Assembly (NCBI RefSeq): GCF_024345395.1
Contig: NZ_JAGQBA010000006.1
Location: forward strand, 1 to 64,000
Length of the DNA stretch: 64,000 bases
From: Cyanobium sp. Tous-M-B4
GTDB taxonomy: Bacteria; Cyanobacteriota; Cyanobacteriia; PCC-6307; Cyanobiaceae
Reading direction: 5' to 3'
The position numbers and the translations under genes were made by a program. Shown one piece after another: positions 63,306 to 64,000 of this stretch. The stretch's first letter is position 1. Every line of letters begins with the position of its first letter. The notes beneath the pieces are model-generated. The model was not told the DNA's origin and did no database searches. It was given only the letters and a program-made list of their open reading frames with translations.

Positions 63306-64000
63306 CATCCCGCCCACCGTCGGCTGTTGGTCCAGCCATCTCCGTGTTGATGCCCTGCTTCAACCCGGGGCCCTTTCTTCAGGAGGCCGTCGCCTCAGTG
63401 CTGGCCCAGCCTGAATGTCTTGAGCTCCTTGTGGCCGACGGCGGGTCCACCGACGGCTCCCTGGAGTTCCTCCATGAATTGGTATCGATTGGTGTTCGGA
63501 TTCGTGTTATTCATGGTCCGGACCAGGGCCCTGCCGATGCCCTCAACAAGGCTCTCGCTCAGGCAACTGGAACCTTGATCGCCTGGCTGAATGCCGATGA
63601 CCTTTTTCCCCCCGGTGCTTTGGGCCGTGCCGCTGAGGCCTTATTGGCTAATCCCAACTGGCTGATGGTTTATGGGGAAGGGGAGGAGTTCAATGCCTCC
63701 ACCGGCCTGCGTCAGCGCTATCCCACCTTGCAACCCGAGGTGGGCCTCAATGGGTTCCGCTCCCACTGCTTCATTTGTCAGCCCTCCGTGGTCTTTCGTC
63801 GCACCATGGTGAAGCAACTGGGGCGATTTGATCTCCAGTGGCGTACTGCCTTCGACTTCGACTACTGGCTGCGGGCTTTTGCCGCCTTTCCCGAACGTAT
63901 CGGCTACATCCCCTACCTACAGGGGTTGACACGCCTCCATGCCAACACCATCACCAGTCGCCAGCGATTCCAGGTGGCACTCGAGGCTACGGCTCTATTG
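63302..64000 (+). CDS. GT2 glycosyltransferase (partial, 233 codons in window)
   Basis: A GT-A family 2 enzyme: ISVLMPCFNPGPFLQEAVAS, LLVADGGSTDGSLEFL, GPDQGPADALNKAL and the metal site AWLNADDLFPPG, then FDFDYWLRAFA. It starts at TTG 63302, coupled to the FkbM gene, and is cut by the window end. Context suggests assembly of the surface polysaccharide. Confidence 0.92.
   Translation, partial: MTSRPPSAVGPAISVLMPCFNPGPFLQEAVASVLAQPECLELLVADGGSTDGSLEFLHELVSIGVRIRVIHGPDQGPADALNKALAQATGTLIAWLNADDLFPPGALGRAAEALLANPNWLMVYGEGEEFNASTGLRQRYPTLQPEVGLNGFRSHCFICQPSVVFRRTMVKQLGRFDLQWRTAFDFDYWLRAFAAFPERIGYIPYLQGLTRLHANTITSRQRFQVALEATALL

Overview
The window looks like a chromosomal segment of a high-GC picocyanobacterium of the Synechococcus/Cyanobium group. 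It opens with the last codons of psbA (photosystem II D1), carries the cyanobacterial split RNA polymerase genes rpoC1/rpoC2, a high-light-inducible (Hli) protein, Ycf35/DUF1257, DUF2997, DUF3143, DUF3493 and DUF1997 genes typical of cyanobacteria, and a biotin cluster with a BioK-like esterase. No plasmid or phage backbone genes and no CRISPR array were seen.

Core part, about 0-36 kb: psbA end and terminator; a P-loop kinase-like gene; tRNA-Thr(CGU); DUF3493; the minus-strand transcription/translation operon rimP-nusA-ylxR-infB followed by a low-complexity-tail membrane protein; a conserved Cys-containing hypothetical; a Deg/HtrA protease; rpiA; a YjbQ-family gene and hisD (minus); rpsT, tatD, rpoB, rpoC1, rpoC2, hli and rlmN (plus); an AmpG-like permease (minus); a 41-residue membrane peptide, a HEAT-repeat protein, DUF2997, Ycf35 and a 4Fe-4S ferredoxin; rsmG (minus); a membrane-anchored J-domain protein and DUF3143; the tightly overlapping bioF-bioK-bioC-bioD operon (minus); a Ski2-like helicase and DUF1997.

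Surface polysaccharide part, about 36-48 kb: a sulfotransferase, a Tat-exported sialidase-like protein, an ABC-2 capsule exporter (ATPase subunit, permease, KpsE/Wzz-like co-polymerase) and five glycosyltransferase-type or hypothetical genes, several joined by TTGA stop/start overlaps. The KpsT-like subunit has lost Walker A, signature, Walker B and the switch histidine but is otherwise an intact reading frame, which I consider the most interesting single gene. A remnant of a second sulfotransferase lies between the KpsT-like and KpsM genes.

Scar region, about 48-55.7 kb: HI0074/HI0073-type genes (the second internally shortened), two apparently complete toxin-antitoxin pairs (Phd/PIN and AbrB/PIN), relics of at least four more (FitA-like/PIN, higBA, and two copies of one vapBC), and several short fragments of gmd, fcl and ugd surrounding complete gmd and fcl genes for GDP-L-fucose synthesis. 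One gmd fragment contains a perfect 17-bp inverted repeat that looks like a template-switch mutation.

Island end, about 55.7-64 kb: an AT-rich block with a two-domain glycosyltransferase, a second sulfotransferase-like gene and a methyltransferase, then a decayed IS3-family element, an FkbM-type methyltransferase with a repeated coiled coil, and the start of a GT2 glycosyltransferase cut by the window end. Together the 36-64 kb genes suggest synthesis, sulfation, fucosylation, methylation and export of a capsular or cell-surface polysaccharide at a recombination hot spot.
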